DNA from: an uncultured Clostridia bacterium
GTDB lineage: Bacteria > Bacillota > Clostridia > Oscillospirales > Ruminococcaceae
Direction: 5' to 3'
Assembly (NCBI GenBank): GCA_947631115.1
Contig: CANRKB010000006.1
Location: forward strand, 1 to 64,000
Length of the DNA: 64,000 bases
Shown: positions 17,522 to 26,744 of the stretch, in pieces
Numbering within the stretch: the first letter of the stretch is position 1
Layout of the letters: each line of letters starts with the position of its first letter
Notes under the pieces: generated by a model
The model's database searches: none
Seen by the model: only the letters and a program-made list of their open reading frames with translations
Told to the model about the DNA's origin: nothing
Position numbers and translations under genes: made by a program

Positions 17522-20500
17522 ATGAAAAGGGTATTGTGTTTAGTGCTTTGCGCGCTGCTTATGTTACCGCCGGGTAATTTTTCGGAAGTAAACGCGGAGG
17601 AAAACAGTGAAAAGCTGAAAGTTGGTTTCTTTGAATTTTCGGGGTATCACACAATAGACGAAAACGGCCGCCGCGGCGGTTACGGTTATGAATTTCTGCA
17701 AAGACTCGCCATACACGGCGGCTGGACGTATGATTATTTGGGATACGACGGTTCGTATTCAAGCGCTCTTGAAATGCTTAAAAACGGAGAAGTCGATATA
17801 GTGACTTCCGTTTCAAAGACGCCCGAACGCGAAAAGGAGTTTCTTTTCTCCGACCAGTCCATCGGCGTAAATACCACCATACTTACCGTTAAAGCGGGAA
17901 ATCAGAATATCGTCGAGGGCGATTATTCGACCTATAACGGGATAAGAATAGGTATGCTGAACGGCAATTCAAAAAACGAGAATTTCAGAGCGTTTGCCCA
18001 AGAACATTCTTTTACATATTCCCCCGTTTATTTTGACGCGCAGTCGGATCTTTCCGCCGCTTTGCAGGAGGGAAGAGTAGACGCCGCCGTCACGGGAAGC
18101 CTCAGGCTTCTCGAAAACGAGTGGATGCTCGAGTCTTTTGACGCAAGCCCTTTTTACATATGCACGAACAAGAACGACGCCGAACTTATGAGCAGAATAA
18201 ACGGCGCGATAAGCGAAATGGATCTTCACGACCCAAACTGGCGCGACACTCTCCATGACAAATATTATTCTACCGACAGCTCGGGTTCGCTTATAATGAA
18301 CGCAAGCGAACGGGCGTTCTTAGACGAACTTCATTCTTCGGGAAATACTTTAAAGCTTTTGATAAATCCCGAAATAGCGCCGTATTGTTATTTCGACAAA
18401 AGCGGAAAAGCCGTCGGGATACTCCCGTCTATTTTCGAGTCGCTCGCGGGGAAATTAGAGCTTAAATACGAATACATTCCCGTAAAGGACAGAAACGAGT
18501 ATTATTCATTGCGATCCGCGGGAGCGGCGGACATTGTGCTTGATTTCGCAGGGGATTATTATCTTGCCGAAGAAGAGGGCTATAAAATAACCGTTCCTTA
18601 TTTCCGTACTAATTTCGCCAGAATTACTATAAACGGTTTTACGGGAACTCCCAAGCGCATAGCCGTTATGGAAAGGGCGGACGCGCTGGACGAACTTATA
18701 TCTTCCCGCTACAGCGAAGACGCGATACTTAGGTATCCGACTACAGATGAATGTGTAAACGCCGTTTTGAGCGGCAAAGCCGACGCGGCTTTTCTCTATG
18801 CGTATACCGCCGAAAGATATGTCCGCGAGGACGTAAGAAACCGCCTGTCCTCCGTTGTTTTCGGCGAAACGTCTTTTGCGTTTGCCGTCGGAAACGACAT
18901 AAGCGGCGGACGCTATCTGCTCTCGCTGCTTGATAAGGGCGCCGACAGTTTTACTCAAGCGGACCTGGATCTGATAATATCGAGAGAGATAGATTCGGGA
19001 CTTGAAAATAAAAACAGCATAATTGCATTTTTCTACCGAAATCCCGTTTATATCGTAATCGGCATTCTGCTTTTACTGTTGCTTTTGTTCACTGTTGCAA
19101 TGCTTGTTGTGCGCACGAAAAACCAGAAGCGGCTAAAGAAGAAAATAGCCGTGGCTACCTCGGAGCTTGAAGAAAGAACGGTTGAGCTTACTAACGCGCT
19201 GCAGGCTGCCGACTCGGCAAACCGCGCAAAGACAACGTTCTTAAACAATATGTCCCACGACATAAGAACGCCCATGAACGCCATCATAGGCTACACCGCG
19301 CTTGCTTCTACGCATATTGACAACAAAGACCGCGCCCGCGATTATCTTTCAAAAATAGCGCAGGCGTCCGACCATCTTCTGTCGCTGATAAACGACGTGC
19401 TCGATATGAGCCGCATAGAGTCGGGAAAGGTGACTATAGTCGAGCGCCCCGAAAACCTTGCGGATATACTTCAGGGGCTTAGAAACATAGTTCAGTCGGA
19501 TATTCACGCAAAGCGGATGGAGCTGTTTATAGATACCGTAGACGTAACGGACGAGGAGGTTTTCTGCGACAAGCTTCGCCTAAATCAGATACTGTTAAAT
19601 CTTACTTCAAACGCTATAAAGTTTACTCCTGCGGGAGGAACGGTAGCCGTCCGCATAACGCAAAAGCCCTCAAATTCTCCCGACCGCGGAGCGTTTGAGT
19701 TTAAAGTCAGCGATACGGGAATAGGCATGAGTCCCGAATTTGCAAAGACGGTTTTCGATCCCTTTACGCGTGAGCAGACCTCTACCGTGAGCGGTATTCA
19801 GGGAACGGGTCTGGGAATGGCGATAACGAAAAACATCGTCGACATGATGGGCGGCACAATAAGCGTTGAGAGCGAACCCGAAAAGGGAACGACCTTTACT
19901 GTAAATCTCGAACTGAAATTGTCCTCGGCGCATAAGGAATTAGGCGCGATAGCGGAACTCAGCGGCTTCAGAGGACTTGTGGTAGACGACGATATGGTAT
20001 GCTGTCAGAGCGTTTCAAAAATGTTAAGACAGATAGGCATGCGCGCGGAATGGACGACCTCGGGAAAAGAAGCCGTTGCCCGTACAACCGAGGCAGTGGA
20101 TATGAGCGACCCGTTTGAAGTTTATATAGTTGACTGGTCGATGCCCGAGCTTAACGGAATTGAAACTGTTCGCGAGATAAGAAAGATAGTCGGCGACGAA
20201 TCACCGATAATCCTGATGTCGGCATACGATTGGACGGATATAGAACAAGAAGCGCGCATGGCGGGCGTTACGGGCTTTATCGGTAAACCGCTGTTTGCTT
20301 CGGATCTGCATAATGCGCTTGAGCGCAGTCTGGGGCGCATGACCGAAGAAAATCACGAGGAAAGAACTTCCCCGCGGAATGATACGGAATTTAATGGAAA
20401 GCGCATACTTCTTACAGAGGACAACGAGCTGAACCGAGAGATTGCGGCGGAGTTGCTCGCCGAAGCGGGATTTAAGGTAGAGTGCGCGGAAAACGGTCAG

Positions 20501-20779
20501 CAGGCGTGCGAGATGATTTCAAATAACGAGGGCGGATATTTTGATCTTGTGTTAATGGATATACAGATGCCTATTATGGATGGTTATGCGGCGACGCGCG
20601 CTATACGTTCAATGGGCGATCCCGAGCGCTCGGAGATACCGATAATAGCGATGACGGCGAACGCATTTGAAGAAGACCGCGAGCGCGCATTGCAGGCGGG
20701 AATGAACGGGCATCTTGCAAAACCCGTTGATATAGGAAAGGTATTGGAATTACTGCGGAAAATATTTAAAGAACAATAA
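17522..20779 (+). CDS. BvgS/EvgS-like hybrid sensor histidine kinase with two periplasmic-binding-protein domains
   Basis: A 1085-residue membrane sensor. Order: signal peptide (1-25); two tandem solute-binding family 3 domains (about 32-255 and 275-490) predicted outside the cell; one membrane span (about 500-525); a coiled linker; HisKA with SHDIRTPMNAIIGY; HATPase with NLTSNAIKFTP, DTGIGM and GTGLGMAI; receiver 1 (about 815-935) with VDWSMPEL; and receiver 2 (about 960-1080) with LMDIQMPIMDG. No HPt domain is present, unlike BvgS, so phosphate must leave through a separate protein. The ligand is probably an amino acid or similar small molecule. The ATG follows GCGGAGGAAG. No partner response regulator gene is adjacent. 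Confidence 0.93.
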   Translation: MKRVLCLVLCALLMLPPGNFSEVNAEENSEKLKVGFFEFSGYHTIDENGRRGGYGYEFLQRLAIHGGWTYDYLGYDGSYSSALEMLKNGEVDIVTSVSKTPEREKEFLFSDQSIGVNTTILTVKAGNQNIVEGDYSTYNGIRIGMLNGNSKNENFRAFAQEHSFTYSPVYFDAQSDLSAALQEGRVDAAVTGSLRLLENEWMLESFDASPFYICTNKNDAELMSRINGAISEMDLHDPNWRDTLHDKYYSTDSSGSLIMNASERAFLDELHSSGNTLKLLINPEIAPYCYFDKSGKAVGILPSIFESLAGKLELKYEYIPVKDRNEYYSLRSAGAADIVLDFAGDYYLAEEEGYKITVPYFRTNFARITINGFTGTPKRIAVMERADALDELISSRYSEDAILRYPTTDECVNAVLSGKADAAFLYAYTAERYVREDVRNRLSSVVFGETSFAFAVGNDISGGRYLLSLLDKGADSFTQADLDLIISREIDSGLENKNSIIAFFYRNPVYIVIGILLLLLLLFTVAMLVVRTKNQKRLKKKIAVATSELEERTVELTNALQAADSANRAKTTFLNNMSHDIRTPMNAIIGYTALASTHIDNKDRARDYLSKIAQASDHLLSLINDVLDMSRIESGKVTIVERPENLADILQGLRNIVQSDIHAKRMELFIDTVDVTDEEVFCDKLRLNQILLNLTSNAIKFTPAGGTVAVRITQKPSNSPDRGAFEFKVSDTGIGMSPEFAKTVFDPFTREQTSTVSGIQGTGLGMAITKNIVDMMGGTISVESEPEKGTTFTVNLELKLSSAHKELGAIAELSGFRGLVVDDDMVCCQSVSKMLRQIGMRAEWTTSGKEAVARTTEAVDMSDPFEVYIVDWSMPELNGIETVREIRKIVGDESPIILMSAYDWTDIEQEARMAGVTGFIGKPLFASDLHNALERSLGRMTEENHEERTSPRNDTEFNGKRILLTEDNELNREIAAELLAEAGFKVECAENGQQACEMISNNEGGYFDLVLMDIQMPIMDGYAATRAIRSMGDPERSEIPIIAMTANAFEEDRERALQAGMNGHLAKPVDIGKVLELLRKIFKEQ

Positions 20780-20845
20780 CGGGGCAGAGGACATAAAAGT
20801 ATAGAGACAGAAATAAGTTTTGATCGGCGGACAAAATTTAATTTC

Positions 20846-20889
20846 AAAAGCCGCATAACGAGCGGGCGCCGCTCGTTATGCGGCTTTTA
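20846..20889. terminator. bidirectional terminator between two convergent sensor genes
   Basis: A near-perfect long stem AAAAGCCGCATAACGAGCG / CGCTCGTTATGCGGCTTTT with a five-base loop at 20865-20869. T-rich sequence follows on both strands, so it serves the kinase at 17522 and the one at 20929. Confidence 0.85.
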
Positions 20890-20928
20890 TTTTATATGTT
20901 GTCCGACGCACGTAACTGCCTCTTGTCT

Positions 20929-21936
20929 CTAAATGCTCCCTGCCTGCTTGTATATTCTGATCTCAAATTCCGCTCCGCCGTTTTTGCCGTTTTTAACGGA
21001 CAAAGTTCCGTTCTGCGAAACGGCTATCTTTTTCGCAAACGCCAACCCTATTCCATAGCCCTTATTCGAAAATCCTTTTCCCCTGTAAAACCTCTCGAAA
21101 ACGCGCGACAGCTCTTCGTCGGGTATTCCCGCGCCCGTGTCGGAAATAATTATCTCCGTGTAGATGGTGTTTTCCTGCGCGGAGATTTTTATTGCGCCGC
21201 CCTCGGGAGTATGCTCCATACAGTTTTTGAGAATGTTCTCCAGCGCCTCGGCCATATACATCTTGTCCGCAAAAACACCGGCGCCCTCGCTTATCTCCCG
21301 CGACAAGGTTATCCCTTTAAGCTCAATCGCAATTGACAGCGGTATTATTGCGCTGTTTACAATTTCCGATACATCTGCGCGCTCCTTCTTGAATGTAACA
21401 GCTCCCGCGTCAAGCCTCGAAATATTAAGCAGCGTTTCAAGCAGCCATTGCATTTTCGACAGCAGCGTGAACATATTTGAAATATGCTCCTCGCGTTCTT
21501 TTGGCGACTGCTCCCCGCGCAAAGTTCCGAGGATAACGAGTATCGTCGTAAGCGGCGTTCTGAGTTGGTGCGAAATGTCCTCCAGCGATTCTTTTAAAAT
21601 CAGTTTCTCGGACTTTAGCGCATTGTTCTGCTCCCTGAGTTTAATCGTCATCTTGTGTATTTCCGAGGACAGTATGCCAAGCTCGCCTTCTTTAAATTCC
21701 TCTAAAGAAATTTCCTCGTTGTCGTGGAGTATCATGTCTATCTTGTCGCAAAGATCAGACAGCTTTTTCCTGCGTTTTGAAAATACTATTGTCTGCGCAA
21801 TAATCGCCGCCGCCGCGAAAATGAATAAAACTGCCGCAGACTTCAGCTCAATAAACGCGCATACGGCAATCCCACCAATGCCAAGGCAGCTCTCTAAAAT
21901 AAGAAGTTTCTTTTCGTCTGCGTATATCCTGTTCAT
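20929..21936 (-). CDS. sensor histidine kinase (BceS/VncS-like)
   Basis: Membrane sensor of 335 residues. Two closely spaced N-terminal membrane spans (about 10-50) have almost no extracellular loop, typical of intramembrane-sensing kinases. Then come a HAMP-like linker, HisKA with SHQLRTPLTTI, and HATPase with NILKNCMEHTP, DTGAGI and GYGIGLAFAK. It starts inside the stop of the response regulator gene (four-base overlap), giving a regulator-kinase operon. The divergent ABC transporter genes at 22916 and 23606 complete a module like those that sense and resist peptide antibiotics, in which the transporter itself often signals to the kinase (known for Bce systems, inferred here). Confidence 0.9.
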   Translation of the reverse strand: MNRIYADEKKLLILESCLGIGGIAVCAFIELKSAAVLFIFAAAAIIAQTIVFSKRRKKLSDLCDKIDMILHDNEEISLEEFKEGELGILSSEIHKMTIKLREQNNALKSEKLILKESLEDISHQLRTPLTTILVILGTLRGEQSPKEREEHISNMFTLLSKMQWLLETLLNISRLDAGAVTFKKERADVSEIVNSAIIPLSIAIELKGITLSREISEGAGVFADKMYMAEALENILKNCMEHTPEGGAIKISAQENTIYTEIIISDTGAGIPDEELSRVFERFYRGKGFSNKGYGIGLAFAKKIAVSQNGTLSVKNGKNGGAEFEIRIYKQAGSI

Positions 21937-22604
21937 GCGTCCACCGCCTTATATCCGAGACCCCTTACGGTTTTCAGTATCTGCGGGTTTGCGGGGTCGT
22001 CCTCTATCTTGTCGCGAAGACGTTTAATGTAGACATTGAGCGTGCTGTCGCCGACAAATTCTCCCGAAAACGTCCAAAGCTCGTCCATTATTTTCTCCCT
22101 TGAAAGCAGTATCCCCTTGTTTGTAAAGAAAAGCACGAGCAGCCTGTATTCGAGCGCGGACAGAAATATCTCGCAGTTGTTTTTTCGGCAAACTCCGCGC
22201 GAGGTGTCAATAATAACGTTCGAGCATTGTAACAGCGGCTGCGAGGCGTGCTTTCTTATTGCATTTTTTATCCTTGCGACAAGCTCCCTCGGTCTGAAAG
22301 GTTTTCCTATATAGTCGTCAGCTCCAACCTCAAATCCCATGACCGTGCAGGTCTCGTCCGCCGAAGCTGTAAGAAAGATAACGGGAGTATCGCTTTCCGA
22401 TTTTATCCTTGAGCATATTGAAAAACCGTTTCCGTCGTCAAGCGACAGATCAAGCAGAACACATTCAAAATTTTCCTTTTCAAAAAGCTCTATCCCGTCT
22501 GTCATTCCGAGCGCGTGTGCAACGGAAAATCCCTCACTCGCCAAAAATCCCGAAAGGCTTTTCGCAAGCGATATATCGTCTTCTATAAGCAATATGTTGC
22601 GCAT
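21933..22604 (-). CDS. OmpR-family response regulator
   Basis: A 223-residue DNA-binding regulator. Receiver domain 1-115 has acidic pocket IEDD, phosphorylatable Asp in VLLDLSLDDG, and Lys in GKPF. A winged-helix domain (130-222) ends with VYIKRLRDKIEDD and TVRGLGYKA. The ribosome site AAGGAG is formed partly by the end of a repeat element at 22617. It probably binds the palindrome ATTACAAAATTGTAAT upstream of the divergent ABC transporter and activates it. Confidence 0.93.
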   Translation of the reverse strand: MRNILLIEDDISLAKSLSGFLASEGFSVAHALGMTDGIELFEKENFECVLLDLSLDDGNGFSICSRIKSESDTPVIFLTASADETCTVMGFEVGADDYIGKPFRPRELVARIKNAIRKHASQPLLQCSNVIIDTSRGVCRKNNCEIFLSALEYRLLVLFFTNKGILLSREKIMDELWTFSGEFVGDSTLNVYIKRLRDKIEDDPANPQILKTVRGLGYKAVDA

Positions 22605-22616
22605 AATTAAAACTCC

Positions 22617-22755
22617 TTTCAGACTGTATATAAAGCCCCATCTGCGTTGTCAGCGTCACTGCAGCAGCCACAAAGGCTAGTTGCAGTAACGCTTCAGTGT
22701 TGTGCGCCGCAGGCGCTCAATACGAGCATACTGGGGCTTTCTCTACAGTCTGAAA
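22617..22755. repeat. 139-base palindromic intergenic repeat, copy 1
   Basis: The ends are inverted repeats of 24 bases: TTTCAGACTGTA, three variable bases, AAAGCCCCA on the left, and the complement on the right ending at 22755. Inside are hairpins ACTGCA..TGCAGT and GCGCC/GGCGC. A second copy, missing the left end, lies at 45603-45695 and a fragment at 63932. The left end reaches the ribosome site of the response regulator gene. Confidence 0.7.
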
Positions 22756-22838
22756 ATTCATTCTTTATACAGTCTACTTTTTTATTACTGTTGTTATTAT
22801 AACAAATATCATTGTCGCTTGCAATAAAAATTTCAAAT

Positions 22839-22879
22839 ATTACAAAATTGTAATGAAAAAGTAACGCAATAGTTATAAT
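22839..22879 (+). promoter_or_regulatory. operator palindrome and activated-type promoter of ABC transporter
   Basis: The perfect palindrome ATTACAAAATTGTAAT (22839-22854) overlaps the -35 position of a promoter whose -10 is TATAAT (22874-22879) but whose -35 (TAATGA) is poor. This layout fits activation by the divergent OmpR-family regulator. Besides the repeat at 22617-22755, the 311-base intergenic region holds nothing else I can name. Confidence 0.6.
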
Positions 22880-22915
22880 TATGTGTTATGATAAATAAAA
22901 AAAGGAGGAGTAAGC

Positions 22916-23593
22916 ATGGAACTTTTACAAATAGAAAATCTCTCTAAAGTCTACGGCAAAGGCGAAAACGCCGTAAAAGCACTCGACAATGTTTCGTTTT
23001 CCGTTCCCAAAGGGCAAATGCTTGCGGTCGTAGGCGCTTCGGGCTCGGGAAAATCTACGCTTTTGCACATTATCGGCGGTGTAGACAGACCGACCTCGGG
23101 AAAAGTTTTTCTCGACGGTCAGGACGTTTTTAAACAGAACAACACAAATCTCGCTATCTTCCGCAGACGTCAGGTAGGGCTTATATACCAGTTCTACAAC
23201 CTTATCCCCGTTTTAAATGCAGAGGAGAACATAACTCTCCCCATGATAATGGACGGCAGAAAGCCCGATCCCGAACACGTCAAAAAGCTCCTTACTTCGC
23301 TCGATCTTTACGAGCGCAGAAATCATCTCCCGTCACAGCTTTCGGGCGGTCAGCAGCAGCGCGTTTCCATTGCCCGAGCGCTGTTCAATTCTCCCGCGGT
23401 AATTCTAGCTGACGAGCCTACGGGCAACCTCGACAGCAAGAACAGCATGGAGATAGTCGAGCTTTTGAGAAAGTCCAACAAAGAGCTTAACCAGACCATG
23501 ATAATAATAACCCACGACGAAAAGATAGCTCTCCGCTGCGACAGGATAATCACGCTTTCCGACGGCAGGATAGTGCGCGATGTAAATAACTGA
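22916..23593 (+). CDS. ABC transporter ATP-binding protein (MacB/BceA-like)
   Basis: ATPase subunit of 225 residues. Walker A is VGASGSGKSTLLHIIGG (near 38), the Q-loop follows, the ABC signature is QLSGGQQQRVSIARAL (near 142), Walker B is VILADEPTGNLDSKNS, and the switch histidine is in IITHDEK. It belongs to the LolD/MacB/BceA group that pairs with FtsX-type permeases. AAAGGAGGAG precedes the ATG. The permease gene follows after 12 bases. Confidence 0.95.
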   Translation: MELLQIENLSKVYGKGENAVKALDNVSFSVPKGQMLAVVGASGSGKSTLLHIIGGVDRPTSGKVFLDGQDVFKQNNTNLAIFRRRQVGLIYQFYNLIPVLNAEENITLPMIMDGRKPDPEHVKKLLTSLDLYERRNHLPSQLSGGQQQRVSIARALFNSPAVILADEPTGNLDSKNSMEIVELLRKSNKELNQTMIIITHDEKIALRCDRIITLSDGRIVRDVNN

Positions 23594-23605
23594 GGAGGCG
23601 GGAAG

Positions 23606-26035
23606 ATGTTTACGGGAAAACTTGCCCTGCGATATTTAAAGGAGCAGAAGCGCCATAGCGTATTGACTATATGCAGCATAACAGCGGCAGTAATGTTTAT
23701 AACAATGCTCCTTATACTCGTCAGCAGCGCCATTGAGACCTTTTATAACTACCGCTATATTCAGACTCCCTATCATGTGAGCTTGAATGTGGAAATGGAA
23801 AGAGACGAATACAACGGGTATATAGAAAATTTTAAAAAAGAGTTCACCGAAAATTACGGCACTGTAACCGAAGAACGCGGTGAATACAGCGAAGGCTTAC
23901 CCGAACAGGTTTATCTTTACTGCTTTTTTGAAAAGCCTCTCCCGATAGGCTCGGGGGACTTGAGACTGTATATGAGAGGGCTTTTGGAAAAGGCGGGATT
24001 TACGTATGACGTAATAGCGATGAACTTCAGCGACGGAGACGTCTATATGCATACGACCCGCCTCGGAGACTTCAAGCCCATAGACGATGATGACAGAAGA
24101 CAGATGCTTGCGGCATTGGCGCTTGTATATATCGGCATAGTGCTTATTGTTATCGCGCTGAGACTTCTTATAGACACGGCTTTTGAAATATCCTCGAAGG
24201 AGCGCGAAAAGCAGTTCGGCGTTTTACAGTCTATAGGCGCAACTCCCCGCCAGATCGCAAAGATAATCACCATAGAGGGAACAACGCTTTGCGTCATAGG
24301 CGTGCCGCTCGGTTTGCTTTTGGGTACAGCGGGCGCATATATAGTTTTTAAAATAGTAGAGTTTAACAAAATAGCCGAGGCGTTTGTTTCTCCCGAAGAT
24401 GCAAAACAGACTCTGGAGTTTTGCGTAAACCCGTGGTTTATGCTTATTGCGGCAGTGACGGGATTTGTGTGGGTGTTGCTTTCGGCATACGGCACGGGCA
24501 GAAGATGTATAAAAAAATCGCCAATACAGGCTATGAACTCCCGCGGCGAAAAAGTAAATCTCCCCAAAAGGCGCGGTATTATTGATAAACTGTTTGTAAA
24601 AATATTCGGCTGGGAGGGCGAACTTGCCGCGAGAAACAACCGCCGCAGCCCAAAGCGCTTTATTATATCGATCGTTTCGCTCACTGTTTCAATAACGCTT
24701 TTTGCTTCCGTTTCAACAGCCGTTACGCTTTTAAATGACTTTACGGAAAGAACTATGTATACTATACCCGAATTTGTATTTTCGGCTATGCCGTCAGGAA
24801 TGATAGACGGCGATCCCGATGAAATATACGATCTGGGAATGTTTTCATATAAAGAAGCCGAAAAGCGCATAGAAGAAAGCGAGATATTTGAAAAACCCAT
24901 GACTTATGTGATCGGGCGAATTTATCAAAAAGACCTGACTCAAATTGCAACAAACCATATGGTATATGTTTCTTATGTGGACGAGGCAATGTACAATTAT
25001 CTGTTCGATGTCTTATACAGAGAGCAGAATGTAAACGGCGTGCATCTGGACGCGGTAGAAAAGCCTATGTCATACGAGGAGTTTACAAAATCGAATTCGT
25101 ATATTATGACATACAGCGACTATCTTGGCAACTTAGGAACTCTTTCGGAGAACAAAGATAAATATACAATGAGAAAAAACGATTATCTCATGACTTGGAA
25201 TTCCGAAAATATAAAACCCGAATATCTGGATCTTTTTGAAGAGGAAGTCGAAGAGAATAAAACCGCATACTATTATTCAAACGAGGAGGAAATAACGTTC
25301 AATATTGCAAGCGTTATAGACCACAGTCCATATATAGCCGACGCTATAATAAATGACCTTAGAAACCTCGGCGTTGAGCTTATAGGCTCGCTTGAAGCGT
25401 TTGAAAACGGGGAGTATAAGAAAGTTTATCCCGAACTTGATATTTTTAAATACGCCTCGCCCGAATCCGTTGTTGTGTGCGACCTTAAAAATCCCGTTGA
25501 TTATGCGGAGGTTCAACAGTTCTTTTCCGACAATAACGATGTATTCTTGGACTATGCCGACAATTTTGAAACTCAGCGAAGGATAAAGGCAATTTTGTCG
25601 GGAATAAATATCGGCTCGACTACGCTTATAATAACATTTGCTCTGGTGGCGCTGATAAACATGATAAACGTCCTGTCTACGGGCATTATAAACCGCCGAA
25701 GCGAAATTGCTTCGCTCCAAAGCATAGGAATGAGCGAAAAACAATTGAACAAAATGACTGTTCTTGAATGTCTGCAATATGTGTTTATTTCGGGAATTAT
25801 AGCCATAGTGCTTAGTGAAATAATTTTAGGCGGCTCGGTGGCAATATTAACGATACTGGGAGAGGGTACTGTAGAATTGCTGCTCGGGGATATTCTGGGA
25901 GCGTTCCTGCTTCCCGTTGCGAGGGTGATCCTGTCGATAATACCCGCGTTTGCGGCGGCGCTCTTCGCTTCGTTTATCCCGCTTTATCGGCTGAGGAAAC
26001 AGTCGCTTGTTGAACAAATTAGAAGTATAGAATAA
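23606..26035 (+). CDS. ABC transporter FtsX-type permease (BceB-like)
   Basis: An 809-residue integral membrane protein with two FtsX-like cores. There is one span near 20-45, a first extracellular part, three spans (about 170-320), a further span near 350, a large extracellular domain (about 380-655), and three final spans (660-800). Such permeases with a large extracytoplasmic domain handle lipid-linked or peptide substrates, and many detoxify antimicrobial peptides. It is co-transcribed with the ATPase at 22916 and divergent from its probable two-component controller. Substrate unknown. A terminator follows at 26059. Confidence 0.9.
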   Translation: MFTGKLALRYLKEQKRHSVLTICSITAAVMFITMLLILVSSAIETFYNYRYIQTPYHVSLNVEMERDEYNGYIENFKKEFTENYGTVTEERGEYSEGLPEQVYLYCFFEKPLPIGSGDLRLYMRGLLEKAGFTYDVIAMNFSDGDVYMHTTRLGDFKPIDDDDRRQMLAALALVYIGIVLIVIALRLLIDTAFEISSKEREKQFGVLQSIGATPRQIAKIITIEGTTLCVIGVPLGLLLGTAGAYIVFKIVEFNKIAEAFVSPEDAKQTLEFCVNPWFMLIAAVTGFVWVLLSAYGTGRRCIKKSPIQAMNSRGEKVNLPKRRGIIDKLFVKIFGWEGELAARNNRRSPKRFIISIVSLTVSITLFASVSTAVTLLNDFTERTMYTIPEFVFSAMPSGMIDGDPDEIYDLGMFSYKEAEKRIEESEIFEKPMTYVIGRIYQKDLTQIATNHMVYVSYVDEAMYNYLFDVLYREQNVNGVHLDAVEKPMSYEEFTKSNSYIMTYSDYLGNLGTLSENKDKYTMRKNDYLMTWNSENIKPEYLDLFEEEVEENKTAYYYSNEEEITFNIASVIDHSPYIADAIINDLRNLGVELIGSLEAFENGEYKKVYPELDIFKYASPESVVVCDLKNPVDYAEVQQFFSDNNDVFLDYADNFETQRRIKAILSGINIGSTTLIITFALVALINMINVLSTGIINRRSEIASLQSIGMSEKQLNKMTVLECLQYVFISGIIAIVLSEIILGGSVAILTILGEGTVELLLGDILGAFLLPVARVILSIIPAFAAALFASFIPLYRLRKQSLVEQIRSIE

Positions 26036-26058
26036 TATCATATATTAAAATTTATTAA

Positions 26059-26092
26059 TGCGCCCCGCAGTTTTTGAGGGGCGCACTTTTTT
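26059..26092. terminator. rho-independent terminator after ABC permease
   Basis: Stem TGCGCCCC / GGGGCGCA around an 11-base loop, followed by CTTTTTT on the plus strand. It lies between convergent genes. Confidence 0.88.
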
Positions 26093-26104
26093 GTCCTATT
26101 CAAG

Positions 26105-26719
26105 TCATCGGTCAACTCTGAACCTCTTCGCTACCTTTGAAACAAACTTGTTTCCTCCTATAAAAAACCGCCAAAAATACTCGCTGCATTCCTCCGCATA
26201 GTCAATGTTTATCCTTGGAGAAACGCGTATAAGGTCTTTCGGTATGTCCTTATAATCTTCGATATACAGTTCGCTTTCCGTAAGGTCAAGCCCATAACAG
26301 CTCTTGTCAATTGCTAGAGCCGTACATAGTTTTCCCGGACCGCTGCAAAGCTCGGAAATTTTTTCGGTGTTCCTGCGTTTTTTCATAAGCTCTATACCGT
26401 CCAAAGGCTCTATTGCCCGTATAAAAACACATTCGGGCTTGTCCTTTTCGTTTGCTGTCACGTTAAAACAGTTGTACATTCCGTAGATGGAATAGACATA
26501 CGAAAACCCGCCCTCGCCGAACATTATTTCCGTCCGCGCGGTACGTCTGTTTTTGTATGCATGAGAGCCTTTGTCGTCTGCTCCGCAGTATGCCTCGACC
26601 TCTGCGATCATTCCCGAGCAAACGCCGTCTTTAGTTTTATGCACAAGCTTTTTTCCGAGCAATTCGGGCGCAAGCACAAGCGCGCTTTTCAAATAAAATT
26701 CACGGTCGGGTCTGCTCAT
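26105..26719 (-). CDS. DNA-3-methyladenine glycosylase (AAG/MPG family)
   Basis: Base-excision repair enzyme that removes alkylated purines such as 3-methyladenine and hypoxanthine. The 204 residues carry the family blocks LAPELLGKKLVHK, the catalytic Glu in IAEVEAYCGADDKGSHAY, FGEGGFSYVYSIYGMYNCFNVT, and CSGPGKLCTALAI. Length is normal. AGGAGCG precedes the ATG. It lies between the transporter and the GH43 gene with no functional link apparent. Confidence 0.95.
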   Translation of the reverse strand: MSRPDREFYLKSALVLAPELLGKKLVHKTKDGVCSGMIAEVEAYCGADDKGSHAYKNRRTARTEIMFGEGGFSYVYSIYGMYNCFNVTANEKDKPECVFIRAIEPLDGIELMKKRRNTEKISELCSGPGKLCTALAIDKSCYGLDLTESELYIEDYKDIPKDLIRVSPRINIDYAEECSEYFWRFFIGGNKFVSKVAKRFRVDR

Positions 26720-26744
26720 TTTTCGCTCCTATTCACTTATTCAC

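Noticed and set aside
21164-22027. Open frame of 287 codons opposite the sensor kinase
   Set aside because: Ser- and Ile-rich shadow of the histidine kinase and regulator genes on the minus strand; no ribosome site.
22621-22755. Riboswitch or T-box leader upstream of the response regulator
   Set aside because: Copies with the same ends occur elsewhere in the window next to unrelated genes, so it is a repeat.
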